From: Halosolutus halophilus
GTDB lineage: Archaea > Halobacteriota > Halobacteria > Halobacteriales > Natrialbaceae
DNA length: 64,000 bases
Assembly: GCF_022869805.1 (NCBI RefSeq)
Contig: NZ_CP094974.1
Span: forward strand, 4,030,001 to 4,094,000
Reading direction: 5' to 3'
Below the pieces are notes generated by a model that was given only the letters and a program-made list of their open reading frames with translations, made no database searches and had not been told where the DNA came from. How positions within the stretch are numbered: position 1 is the first letter of the stretch; the number at the start of each line of letters is the position of its first letter. Positions 15,700 to 23,824 of this stretch are shown here, piece after piece. The translations under genes and the position numbers were made by a program.

Positions 15700-16614
15700 T
15701 TAGACCACCTGGACGTCCGAGACGTGCCAGTTGACGTCGTCGCTCAGGTCCGTCTCGGCTTCGACCAGATCGTTCCAGGCGTAGTTCTCCGGTTTGAGCG
15801 ACAGCGAGTAGCCGATCGTCGTACCAGCGTCGTTGGTGAAGTCGAGGGTCGCGGTGACCTCACTCAACTGCGACGCCGGCGTCGACCCGCCGTAGGCGAG
15901 GTCACGCCGACTGGTCTCGGTAAACGTCGCGTTCGTCGACAGCGACGGCTCGACCGCGTCCGTCACGGCGTCGACGGGCCGAACGCTGGCGCCCTCGCGG
16001 AAGCGCGCGATGTTCGAGATCGTGAGGTCGGCCGACTGCAGATAGGTCTCGACGGTCGAGGTGTCGATCGTGAGCGTCGTGCCGTGGTGAGCGTAGACGT
16101 CGGAAGCATTCGGTTTCTGGACGTCGGTCGCCGAGAACTCGCCCGCTTCCGTGGACGTCTCGTCAGCCTCGTCGGCGTACAGCATCGTCAGCGAGACGCG
16201 GACGTTCTGGCCCTGCTGGTACTGGATCTGGACTTGCGTGACGATCGTCCCGAGCGTGACCCGCTGGGGCGTCTCACTGGCAAGATCGACGCCGAAGTAC
16301 CAGCGCCCAGAGGGGCGCAGACCCGGTTCGATCGTGCTGTTCGTGAAGACGAGTTCGTGCCAGGTGTCGGTCGCGAGATCGAACGAGACCGACACCGCAC
16401 CCTCGATCGTCTGGGTGAGCGACGTCAGCGGAAACGCACTGTCGGGCTCGCGGATCCGCTGGAGTTCGCGCTGCAGGTCGAGTTCTTCGACCGTCGGGTT
16501 GTATCCCGGGACGTAGAACTCGGGGATGCCGTCGGAGTCGTCGTCGACGATCGCCCCCATGAACGTCTCCTCGATCGCGAACGCGACCGGGAGTGCCGAT
16601 CCAGCACCGGTCAT
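15700..16614 (-). CDS. major tail (tube) protein
   Basis: A 304-residue, beta-rich acidic protein. It lies between the tail-terminator-like gene and the tail chaperone, the standard tail tube position. Thr/Ser-rich strands such as QRVTLGTIVTQVQIQYQQGQNVRVSLTMLY suit a tube-forming beta sandwich. No direct signature is visible; the call rests on order, size and composition. It would polymerise around the tape measure. Confidence 0.6.
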   Translation of the reverse strand: MTGAGSALPVAFAIEETFMGAIVDDDSDGIPEFYVPGYNPTVEELDLQRELQRIREPDSAFPLTSLTQTIEGAVSVSFDLATDTWHELVFTNSTIEPGLRPSGRWYFGVDLASETPQRVTLGTIVTQVQIQYQQGQNVRVSLTMLYADEADETSTEAGEFSATDVQKPNASDVYAHHGTTLTIDTSTVETYLQSADLTISNIARFREGASVRPVDAVTDAVEPSLSTNATFTETSRRDLAYGGSTPASQLSEVTATLDFTNDAGTTIGYSLSLKPENYAWNDLVEAETDLSDDVNWHVSDVQVV

Positions 16615-16648
16615 CTGGCGATACCTCCGTTAGTTCGAGTATTGTCTA

Positions 16649-17200
16649 TCATTGGCTTGGTAGCTCCTCGTAGCCGCGAAAGACGCAGTCGACCTGGTAC
16701 CGGTAGAAGTCGCGGTATTCGGCCGACTGCGGGTCGTCATTCGTGACCAGCAGGTCCGTGTACGACGTGTAGGGCATGCTGGGATCCGGGTAGCCGCGAC
16801 CCTCCAGGAGTGTCCGCCGGACTCGCCGCGTCAACTCGTCGAACGGGACGCCGTTTTGGCCGTCCGGATCGACGTGGCCGTAGTTCCCGCCGCGAGTCGT
16901 CAGCCCCTCGATCGTGAGTCCGACGATGGCCTCGATCTGGTGGTCGTACTCGGTGCCGACCGGATTGGTATCCCGATCGGCCAGTGTAGCCCCGATGAAG
17001 ATGCCGCTTTCGAGGTCCTCTTTGCGCGTGTGGATCGGCTCGGTCATGTCGACGCCGCTCGCCCCCTCGTAGACCCCGCTATCGTCCCGGTTGATCCGCT
17101 TGATCGTCACAGGGTCGCCGTTCCGCAGCGTGTAGTCGGTGCCGACGCCGTCGACGACGCTCCCGAGTTGGTCGAGAATCCAGTCCATTTCGGCGCTCAT
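16649..17200 (-). CDS. tail terminator/completion-like protein
   Basis: A 183-residue protein (MSAEMDWILDQLGSVVDGV...) placed between the neck protein and the tail tube, where tail terminator proteins cap the tube and dock it to the head. The segment IEAIVGLTIEGLTTRGGNYGHVD and its mixed alpha/beta pattern suit that family, but no decisive motif is visible. I start at 17200, where ATGA overlaps the stop of the upstream gene; a slightly longer start at 17212 is possible. Confidence 0.55.
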   Translation of the reverse strand: MSAEMDWILDQLGSVVDGVGTDYTLRNGDPVTIKRINRDDSGVYEGASGVDMTEPIHTRKEDLESGIFIGATLADRDTNPVGTEYDHQIEAIVGLTIEGLTTRGGNYGHVDPDGQNGVPFDELTRRVRRTLLEGRGYPDPSMPYTSYTDLLVTNDDPQSAEYRDFYRYQVDCVFRGYEELPSQ

Positions 17201-17661
17201 CGTTCGAGCCACCTCCGGACGAAGTGCAGCGCGTCACGGATGAACCGCGACTCGGGGAGTCCCTCGACGTTGACCTCGGGTAAGAACACGCGGTAGCCGT
17301 TGCCCTCGCGATCGAACTCCTCGCGAACCCACGCCGGCGGATCGTGCCTGTCTTCCCAGACGAACGAGAGGACCTCGGCGTTCGTCGCCTCGATCTGGTG
17401 ATCGGCCGTCCCACGATCGAAGTAGATCGCTGGCTCTGGCCACCCCCAGCGGACGCGGACATCACGATCGGTCCGTTCGACCCACGTCTCGCCGGCCTCG
17501 ATCAGCGTCGAGACGTCGTAGTCGTGGCGGGTGCCGTAACTCTCGAGAATCTCGTGGGCGTGGGCCTGGACCTCCGGCGCGATCTCCGATCGGGCCCGCT
17601 GCTCGACATCGTCCAGGAGCGCCTCGCGAAGATTGTCCTCAAAGCTGGATGTGAGGTTCAC
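17197..17661 (-). CDS. neck protein, HK97 gp10-like
   Basis: A 154-residue protein with a helical N terminus (SSFEDNLREALLDDVEQRARSEI) and a central segment DYDVSTLIEAGETWVERTDRDVRVRWGWPEPAIYFDRGTADHQIEA. Helix followed by beta barrel with a G-T-x2-H motif is the pattern of gp10/head-tail joining proteins. It overlaps both neighbours by four bases (ATGA), showing a translationally coupled head-tail joining cluster. Confidence 0.6.
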   Translation of the reverse strand: MNLTSSFEDNLREALLDDVEQRARSEIAPEVQAHAHEILESYGTRHDYDVSTLIEAGETWVERTDRDVRVRWGWPEPAIYFDRGTADHQIEATNAEVLSFVWEDRHDPPAWVREEFDREGNGYRVFLPEVNVEGLPESRFIRDALHFVRRWLER

Positions 17662-18392
17662 AGGTAGACCTCCAACAGTTCCTCGGCTTGACGCTCGAGT
17701 GCCTGGACCTTGCTCTCGACCGATTGGAGGCTCGCGTTCTCGGGGATTCCGAGGGCACTGTCGTCGTCGGGCGCGAGCAGTTGCGCCGCAGTCTTCATTG
17801 CGACCGCACGGCGGACCGTCTGCGGAATCCCCTCGTGACCGTACGTATACGACACGTAGACCGCGTTCGCATACGACTCGAGCAGCGGTTCGTCGTCATC
17901 GTCGAGGAGGTTCTTGGCGTCGAGATACAACTCAGTCCAGCCGCCGTTGTTCACCCGCAAGTAGTAGTCGTCGCCAAGCGCGTTGGGCCACGTCCCACCA
18001 CTGTACTCAGTAGTCCAGTCTTCGTAGCCGTCTGGTGTGCGGACGAGCAACTCCGAGACCGATTCGGCGTCGCGACGGGCCAGCCGGATCCGCGTGTACG
18101 AGCCCTGCCAGGTCTTTGGCGTTGCAGGCTCGCCGGCAACAACCGCGCCGCCGGTCGGGATATCTTCCTCGTCGTCGCGGGACTTTGGCGACGTCGGGAT
18201 GATGCCGTGATCATCCTCGGTGATCCCGTTGGGTTCGTACCAGTGGCGTTTCGTCGTCTTCTCGAGCCACTCCTGATGACTCGTGATCGCGTCGACGACG
18301 ACTTGGTTGTTGTCCTCGACCGTCGCGCCGCTGAAGCCGGACTCTTGCAGCGCTCGACGGACGTCCTCGACGGTACAGTATCCCGTTGCCAT
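17658..18392 (-). CDS. head-tail connector/adaptor protein
   Basis: A 244-residue protein. The opening TVEDVRRALQESGFSGATVEDNNQVVVDAITSHQEWLEKTTKRHW is typical of gp6-like connector proteins: a short helix pair, then an I..hq.wLe..t gating helix. The central part is beta-rich and the C terminus is helical (VRRAVAMKTAAQLL ... ESKVQALERQAEELLEVYL). Such proteins form a ring under the portal. It is coupled by a four-base overlap to the neck gene. Confidence 0.65.
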   Translation of the reverse strand: MATGYCTVEDVRRALQESGFSGATVEDNNQVVVDAITSHQEWLEKTTKRHWYEPNGITEDDHGIIPTSPKSRDDEEDIPTGGAVVAGEPATPKTWQGSYTRIRLARRDAESVSELLVRTPDGYEDWTTEYSGGTWPNALGDDYYLRVNNGGWTELYLDAKNLLDDDDEPLLESYANAVYVSYTYGHEGIPQTVRRAVAMKTAAQLLAPDDDSALGIPENASLQSVESKVQALERQAEELLEVYL

Positions 18393-18396
18393 TGAG

Positions 18397-18705
18397 TTAG
18401 TCTGGATTCGATCGCACTTCGATACTGTACGTGACGCCGTTCGAGCTAGTCACCGAGACGCTCTCGCATTGCGGGATATCGACCGTGTAGGACTGTGTCT
18501 CCGAGAGCGTCCGCTCGTCGGCTTCGTAGGTCCCAGCCGCACCATCGAACTCGATCGTGAGCGTATCGTCGGCCGATCCCTCGAGGTCCTCGAGAGCGAC
18601 ACAGACGACCGGGTCTCGGAGGCCATCGGTCAGTGCGTTCGTCTCCGCCCCAGCTGCGAGGCTCTCGGAGTTCGCGAGAACAACGGTCTCGTTCCAAGCG
18701 GTCAT
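18397..18705 (-). CDS. small head-region protein
   Basis: A 102-residue, beta-rich acidic protein (VVLANSESLAAGAETNALTDGLRDPVVCVALEDL...). It ends four bases before the connector gene begins. Its size and position between capsid and connector fit a head decoration or completion protein; no family is recognisable. Confidence 0.55.
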   Translation of the reverse strand: MTAWNETVVLANSESLAAGAETNALTDGLRDPVVCVALEDLEGSADDTLTIEFDGAAGTYEADERTLSETQSYTVDIPQCESVSVTSSNGVTYSIEVRSNPD

Positions 18706-18708
18706 GAG

Positions 18709-19110
18709 TTAGCCCTCGATCTCGGCCCGGCGAACGCCGATCGCGTCGTGAACGCCCGCGCGATCCTTGCCCTCGCGTTCTGCCTCTGCGACAGCGTCGA
18801 GGCGATCGTCGAAGCGGCCGCTCTCCAGTTCCGCCCCGATCTCGGGGATGGTTAGCTCCTGGAGTTCGTCGACGAGATCGTCATCTTCCGGACTCTCGTC
18901 CTCGCCAGCCAGACTGTCTTCCGACGCATCGTCTCCATTCGTGGTCTTATCCGCGTCAGCATTCTCGAGTGTCACGTACTCGAAGTCGCCGACGGTATCG
19001 ACCAGATGCTCGGCCAGCCCTGGAGAGACCTCGCCCTCGTCGCCAGGTTCGAAGGTCACGCCGCCGGCGCGATAGCGGCCGCCGTCACCAGTGTACCGAA
19101 TAGTTGGCAT
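18709..19110 (-). CDS. head-region protein with Rho-N-like tail
   Basis: A 133-residue acidic protein. The first 50 residues are beta-rich (IRYTGDGGRYRAGGVTFEPGDEGEVSPGLAEHLVD), a pattern common in short proteins following capsid genes. A low-complexity acidic linker leads to a helical end (LQELTIPEIGAELESGRFDDRLDAVAEAERE). Probably a virion or assembly protein; function not known. Confidence 0.6.
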   Translation of the reverse strand: MPTIRYTGDGGRYRAGGVTFEPGDEGEVSPGLAEHLVDTVGDFEYVTLENADADKTTNGDDASEDSLAGEDESPEDDDLVDELQELTIPEIGAELESGRFDDRLDAVAEAEREGKDRAGVHDAIGVRRAEIEG

Positions 19111-19121
19111 CTCCGATCACC

Positions 19122-19307
19122 TCAGACGGCCGTCGTGCTGAGCGAGACGATGCCAGTCCCAGCCTCGTAGCCGCGGTACTCGTCTGCTGTCGTGTTGTAC
19201 CACATCTCGCCACCTTCGAGGTTGGCTACAGCGGGATCCGACGACAGCTGGCGGACGATACGATACTCCTCGTAGGACTCGCGGACCTTCTCGTTAGTAG
19301 TCGTCAT
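19122..19307 (-). CDS. small capsid-region protein
   Basis: A 61-residue protein (MTTTNEKVRESYEEYRIVRQLSSDPAVANLEGGEMWYNTTADEYRGYE...). The segment GEMWYNTTADEYRGYEAGTG resembles the short G.lwyntt...lr.yd.gtg motif seen in virion surface and fibre proteins. It lies immediately after the capsid gene, with tight spacing on both sides. Confidence 0.6.
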   Translation of the reverse strand: MTTTNEKVRESYEEYRIVRQLSSDPAVANLEGGEMWYNTTADEYRGYEAGTGIVSLSTTAV

Positions 19308-19318
19308 TGTCGGCCCTC

Positions 19319-20266
19319 TCAGGTCTGGATGCCCGTGATGTGGACCGCGGCTTCTTCGTCTTCGATCGCGAAGTCGTCGCGAACGCGCATGAAGTAGCGC
19401 GCGAAGAGGTCGTTCTCGGCGACTTTGTCCGTCTCGGTGAGGACACGGATCTCTACCTCGTCGTAGAGCCCGTAGACGAAATTCTGCGGGTGCGTGAATA
19501 CGGCCTGATCCTCGGGCCAGGCCGCGACGCCGACGACGTCGTAGGAGAACGGCGTGATGTCTTCGTCACCGAAGATGACCGCTGAGCCCAGTGGATCCTC
19601 ACGTTCGGTCAGGGCCATCCGATAGGACTGGACCTGATTCTCGTTCATGTAGACCACGGGCTCGAAGCGATCCGATCGCAGGTACTTGTTCGGCATCGTC
19701 TGGATCGCCTCGTTGAAGAGGCTGGTGTCGACCGGCTGTGCGTTGCCGTTGGCGTCCGTATGGTCGTAGGTGTTCGTGTCAGTCGAGGTCGAGAGGATCT
19801 TCAGCCAGCCATCGTTCTGGTTGAGGAACGCGTCCGCATCGGACTCGTCACCGTTGATCGCGAGGTCCTGCGTGTCGACCGCGAACTGTCGGGCCAGCAT
19901 GTCCAGGACGATCTCGTCGACGTTGTCGAGCGTATCGTCGACGGACTCCCGCGAGAGGTCGTACGCGAGGGTGCCCTTCTCGACGTCGAGGCTGACCGCA
20001 TCGGTGTTGACCACGCCTTGGCCGTCGTTCCCAGAGTTCTCGGCCGAGCCCCGGCGCATCCGCTCACCGACGCTGATCCGCGGCAGGTCCATCTGCGGCC
20101 GCGGGAGGTCCTCCGTGCGAGCGCCCTGGAGCATGGCCGCCGAGTCGACGACCTTCTGGTACCACTCCTCGAAGAGGTCCCGCGGCAGGACGCCGCCGGC
20201 CATGTCCGTCGTGTCGAGTTTCTCGAGTGCCTTTTCGTTCTGCGTGCGGGTGGAACTGATCGTCAT
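19319..20266 (-). CDS. major capsid protein, HK97 fold
   Basis: A 315-residue protein directly after the protease-scaffold gene. It has a helical N arm, a long helix region (DTLDNVDEIVLDMLARQFAVDTQDLAINGDES), an axial segment with VVYMNENQVQSYRMALTERED and PFSYDVVGVAAWPEDQAVFTHPQNFVYGLYDEVEIRV, and a final DDFAIEDEEAAVHITGI strand. Order and pattern are those of HK97-type capsid proteins in haloarchaeal tailed viruses. It forms the icosahedral shell. Confidence 0.8.
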   Translation of the reverse strand: MTISSTRTQNEKALEKLDTTDMAGGVLPRDLFEEWYQKVVDSAAMLQGARTEDLPRPQMDLPRISVGERMRRGSAENSGNDGQGVVNTDAVSLDVEKGTLAYDLSRESVDDTLDNVDEIVLDMLARQFAVDTQDLAINGDESDADAFLNQNDGWLKILSTSTDTNTYDHTDANGNAQPVDTSLFNEAIQTMPNKYLRSDRFEPVVYMNENQVQSYRMALTEREDPLGSAVIFGDEDITPFSYDVVGVAAWPEDQAVFTHPQNFVYGLYDEVEIRVLTETDKVAENDLFARYFMRVRDDFAIEDEEAAVHITGIQT

Positions 20267-20272
20267 TGGTGG

Positions 20273-21721
20273 TTACCTCCCTGCCTTCCGCGGGTCCAGC
20301 GTGAAGCCGGTGCCCTTCTCGCTCTCTTCGTTCTCGACCTTCCCGATTTGCTGCGAGTTGGTGCCGGTCTGCTTCGAGATCGTGTCGATACGATCGGCGT
20401 TTTTCTCCTGCTGGTCTTTGAGGTCCTTCGCCCACACCGGGGCGTCCTCCCAGGCGTCTTTCTCCTCGCCCTCGTCGTCGGTAGTGGCGATCTCGTCGAT
20501 TCGCTTGCTGTTCTCCTCCTGATTGTCCCGCAGGTCTTTGGCCCACTCGGGGGCATCTTCCCACGGATCATCATTGTCACTCATGGTCGTGTTGTCGTCC
20601 GGCGTCTCGCCGCCGGCAGCGGATTCGAAAGGCGGTCCAGTCGTTCCCGCGCTCTCTTCGTCTTCGTCCTCCTCGTCATCGTTGTCGGGGTTGGGCCACT
20701 CGCGAGCGCTGTGTTCGGAGAGATCGAAGCCGACGTCGTCGCGATCGGTGAACCGGGTCATGCCGTGATCGACGCCGGCGTCCTCGAGGACGTCCAGCGA
20801 GGCGTCGATCGTCGCGAACAGCGAGTTGCGGTTTGCCGTCGAGAGTGTGCGACCCTCTTTATTGCTCTCACGGTCGCGATCGCGGCCGCGATCCGGGGCC
20901 TCGGACGTCTTCGCCTCGGTGTCGTCATCGGACCCGGAACCAGATCCAGAAAGGGCCGAGAGAAACGCTTTGCCAGCCCGGGCGAACATCGACTGCTTGC
21001 CCGGTTCGGCCGATCCCTCGGTCTCGACCGCGTCGTTCAGTAGCTCCCAGAGGCGCTCGGCTTCGGCTTCGGAGTGGCCGCGTTCGAGGGCTTCGTCGAT
21101 GAAGCCGTCGCGATCGCCGAGGTAGTCACCGAGACGCTTCTCGGTGTCGGCCTTCGTGTCGAGGATCTGGGCGTCAGGCACCGCGGGGATATCAACCGCC
21201 GAGACCTCGCGGATGATCCCGTCGACGAGCTCCCAGACGAGCGCCTCGTCGTCGATCGCGTCGGGGACGGCGACGTCGTCGACCGCGTCGGCGTCCTGCT
21301 CGAACGGGCCATCCCAGTCGACCTGGATGGCCCCGATCGAGTACCCCTCGAGGATTCCGTCTGTGATGACCGACCAGAGATCGTCGTTGTTGATCGCCCA
21401 CTCCTGGACCCACGCGCCAGCAGGGGCCTCGGTCCCGCCGATTTCCTCGGCTTCGTCGAGGACCTCGTTGCGCTCGAGGGCCATCCAGTCGTCCGGCCAG
21501 ACGGCGTGCATGACGCCGCCGCCAGCCTGGCCGGCCTCGACGAACGCCTCGAACTGGTCGGCGAACTCGCGGATGGTCTCCTCGCGAGCGAAGTCGTTCT
21601 GGAGGTCGACCTTGTCCGGCACCATCACGATGCCGGCCGCGATCTGCTCGTCGTCGTCCTTCGCGACGAACTCGACGTCCTTACGGAAGGCCGACCCTCC
21701 GGCTTTGCTTACTGGAGGCAC
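20273..21721 (-). CDS. prohead protease fused to scaffold
   Basis: A 482-residue protein. Residues 1-170 (IAAGIVMVPDKVDLQNDFAREETI ... VMHAVWPDDW ... EGYSIGAIQVDW) match XkdF-like prohead proteases. Residues about 190-380 are acidic and low in complexity. The last 100 residues hold two copies of a helical unit (WEDAPxWAKDLxDxQExNxxRID), separated by 18 residues, fitting a coiled-coil scaffold. The protease would mature the head and cut the scaffold. An in-frame ATG at 20584 could give a separate 103-residue scaffold, but I see no Shine-Dalgarno site there. Confidence 0.75.
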   Translation of the reverse strand: MPPVSKAGGSAFRKDVEFVAKDDDEQIAAGIVMVPDKVDLQNDFAREETIREFADQFEAFVEAGQAGGGVMHAVWPDDWMALERNEVLDEAEEIGGTEAPAGAWVQEWAINNDDLWSVITDGILEGYSIGAIQVDWDGPFEQDADAVDDVAVPDAIDDEALVWELVDGIIREVSAVDIPAVPDAQILDTKADTEKRLGDYLGDRDGFIDEALERGHSEAEAERLWELLNDAVETEGSAEPGKQSMFARAGKAFLSALSGSGSGSDDDTEAKTSEAPDRGRDRDRESNKEGRTLSTANRNSLFATIDASLDVLEDAGVDHGMTRFTDRDDVGFDLSEHSAREWPNPDNDDEEDEDEESAGTTGPPFESAAGGETPDDNTTMSDNDDPWEDAPEWAKDLRDNQEENSKRIDEIATTDDEGEEKDAWEDAPVWAKDLKDQQEKNADRIDTISKQTGTNSQQIGKVENEESEKGTGFTLDPRKAGR

Positions 21722-21724
21722 GCG

Positions 21725-21838
21725 TCAGTCCTCCGCGTCATCGTCGTCGGCGTCCGCGTCGGCGTCCTCGAGTTTCCGGGCTCGACCGGTGGAGAGGACG
21801 CCACGCTTCTCGCCGCGCTCCTGGTTCTTGTTGGTCAT
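21725..21838 (-). CDS. small acidic protein
   Basis: A 37-residue reading frame (MTNKNQERGEKRGVLSTGRARKLED...) with a basic front and an Asp/Ala-rich end, lying exactly between the portal and protease genes. Codon use is haloarchaeal and the gap would otherwise be unexplained. No function is known. It is too short for firm support. Confidence 0.45.
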   Translation of the reverse strand: MTNKNQERGEKRGVLSTGRARKLEDADADADDDDAED

Positions 21839-21922
21839 GGTCAGAACGTGCGCCCGGTCGAGCCTCGCGCAGGGGAGTCGGGTCGCTCCCTGGGTCATCG
21901 GCGTTCGCGATCGGCGATCGCG

Positions 21923-23809
21923 TCACATCGGGATATCGTCGGGTTCCTCGCCGGGATCGGGTGCCGGCCCCTCCGGCAGCCTGGAATGGAAGTTCGTGAT
22001 CTCGATGTACGGATACTCGAGGCGGATCGAGTCGTAGTGGTAGCTCCCGTGACTCGAGGCGCTCGTGAGCGCCGACCACTCCGTCGCCGGGACGTCGACG
22101 TAGGCGTAGAGGCTGCTCTGGCCCTCATCACGCTGGAACGAGAGGTAGAGCTCCTGCTCGTCAAAATCGTACAGGCCCTCATCAAGGTTCGACGAGTCGA
22201 ACTGCATCGTCTCGATCTCTTTCGTCGCGAGGTCGGCCTCAACGTCGGCCCAGTCGCGCTCGCCGATCTTGTTGTCCTCCGGCGGGAGCTGGTCCTCAAG
22301 CGGTGGTTCGTCTTCAGGTTCGCTGGCACTGTTGCCAAGGTTGATGAGTAGCGTGTCGCCATCGATGGGATGATCCTCTGGGAGCGGGTCCCAGCCGGCT
22401 GCCTCTCGAGCTTCGTCTACCGTGACGGCCTGTCCTGCGGCGTCGACGCGGTTACGGGCGACACGAGCGTTCTTCTCCGGCCGGTCGGCGCCGCGAAGCT
22501 CGAATTGGATCGTCCAGTCGTCGACGCCGAGGGCAGTCTGGTGGAGGATGTGATACAGCCGGGCCTCGAACTTTGCCTGTTCGGGAGCGACGACGTCTTC
22601 GGCGAACTCTCGGACCTGCTCTTTCGAGTTCGATCGGTTCGACGTCGACGTGACGTTGATGAGGATCGGCGGAACCTCGTGGACCTTCGCGATCTCGTGC
22701 TCGTTACGCTCGCGGAACGCCTGGAACTCCATGTCGAGATCCTCACGCGAGCCGACCGGGACGAGTTCGATTTCAATGTCGGTGCCGTCCTCGCCAGTGA
22801 GATCACGCTCTTGCTGGAACTCCTCGACCTCGAGGATCGCCGTCCGATACCTGGTTCCTTTGAGGTTGTCCATCAACTCCCGGAGTTCGTCCTTCGAGTC
22901 CTCAGTGAGCGTGCCGCCTGTGACCTTGACGACGTAGTAGGGGATGCCGAGGTGCTCGAAGGTGTCGTGGTTCCATTCCTTCGCCGCCTGATCGGCCCCC
23001 ATCGTCTGCATGGCCGCGACCCAGTCGGGGATGCCGTAGTACAGTGAGAGTGGCGACGGGTTTGGGATGAATATGAGTTCGTTCGCTGGGGCGTTCGGAA
23101 GTTCCTCAGCGCTGCTGGCAACTTGGCCAGTCTCCTTGTCGACGAAGATCGGTTCGCGGTCGTCGTCTTCGCCCTGGTCGCGGTACCGATCGCCTGCCTC
23201 GCCGAAGTATCGACGTCGACCCTGTCGGACCTGGACGTAGCCGTGACCGCTCTGGATAACCTCCTTTTCCTCGCCGTCTTCGGTCTCGATCGTGGTGGTC
23301 GTCTTCCGCACCCGGACTGTCGTCGCAGGGACGTGCGCCAGTCCGATCGGCGTACCATCGCCCTCGACGAGAATCTCGAGTGCGGCCCAGCCGATGCCGT
23401 GGTAGTCCTGACGGGCGAGTTCGAGTACCTCTTCCGGCGTCGAGGCGGCCGTCCCTTCGGGCCCGATCTGCCAGCGCGAATCGGCGCTACGCCAGAAGGT
23501 TTCGACGGCGTCGTAGGCATCCCCGTCTGGGTCTGGATCGTCGGTCTGGGGATGGGGCACGATATCGAAACCGTAGCCGACCTCGTACCGCGATTTCTTC
23601 CGAACGCACGCTTGATGCGTTTCGTTCAACTCCTGGAAGGCCGCCAACGTCTCGGGGTTGTACGGCGGTTGGATCCCATGGCCGACATCGGTCGCGATCC
23701 GACGCTCGTCGAGTTGCGTCGTCTCGCGGGCCTTCGACATCGTCTCTCCGTTACCGAGTGTCGAGACTGATAGCTCGACGCTCGTCTCCTGTGTCTCGTC
23801 CTCACTCAT
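21923..23809 (-). CDS. portal protein with C-terminal KTSC domain
   Basis: A 628-residue protein. The first 530 residues match tailed-virus portals: IQPPYNPETLAAFQELNETHQACVRKKSR, PLSLYYGIPDWVAAMQTMGADQAAKEWN, and VHEVPPILINVTSTSNRSNSKEQVREFAEDVVAPEQ. Residues about 535-602 (DSSNLDEGLYDFDEQELYLSF ... YAYVDVPATEWSALTSASSHGSYHYDSIRLEY) are a KTSC domain, normally a small stand-alone module of unknown biochemical role. The portal forms the dodecameric DNA channel and docks terminase. The KTSC part may project from the portal or bind nucleic acid, which is inference. Confidence 0.85.
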   Translation of the reverse strand: MSEDETQETSVELSVSTLGNGETMSKARETTQLDERRIATDVGHGIQPPYNPETLAAFQELNETHQACVRKKSRYEVGYGFDIVPHPQTDDPDPDGDAYDAVETFWRSADSRWQIGPEGTAASTPEEVLELARQDYHGIGWAALEILVEGDGTPIGLAHVPATTVRVRKTTTTIETEDGEEKEVIQSGHGYVQVRQGRRRYFGEAGDRYRDQGEDDDREPIFVDKETGQVASSAEELPNAPANELIFIPNPSPLSLYYGIPDWVAAMQTMGADQAAKEWNHDTFEHLGIPYYVVKVTGGTLTEDSKDELRELMDNLKGTRYRTAILEVEEFQQERDLTGEDGTDIEIELVPVGSREDLDMEFQAFRERNEHEIAKVHEVPPILINVTSTSNRSNSKEQVREFAEDVVAPEQAKFEARLYHILHQTALGVDDWTIQFELRGADRPEKNARVARNRVDAAGQAVTVDEAREAAGWDPLPEDHPIDGDTLLINLGNSASEPEDEPPLEDQLPPEDNKIGERDWADVEADLATKEIETMQFDSSNLDEGLYDFDEQELYLSFQRDEGQSSLYAYVDVPATEWSALTSASSHGSYHYDSIRLEYPYIEITNFHSRLPEGPAPDPGEEPDDIPM

Positions 23810-23824
23810 GGTTGTATCTCGAAA

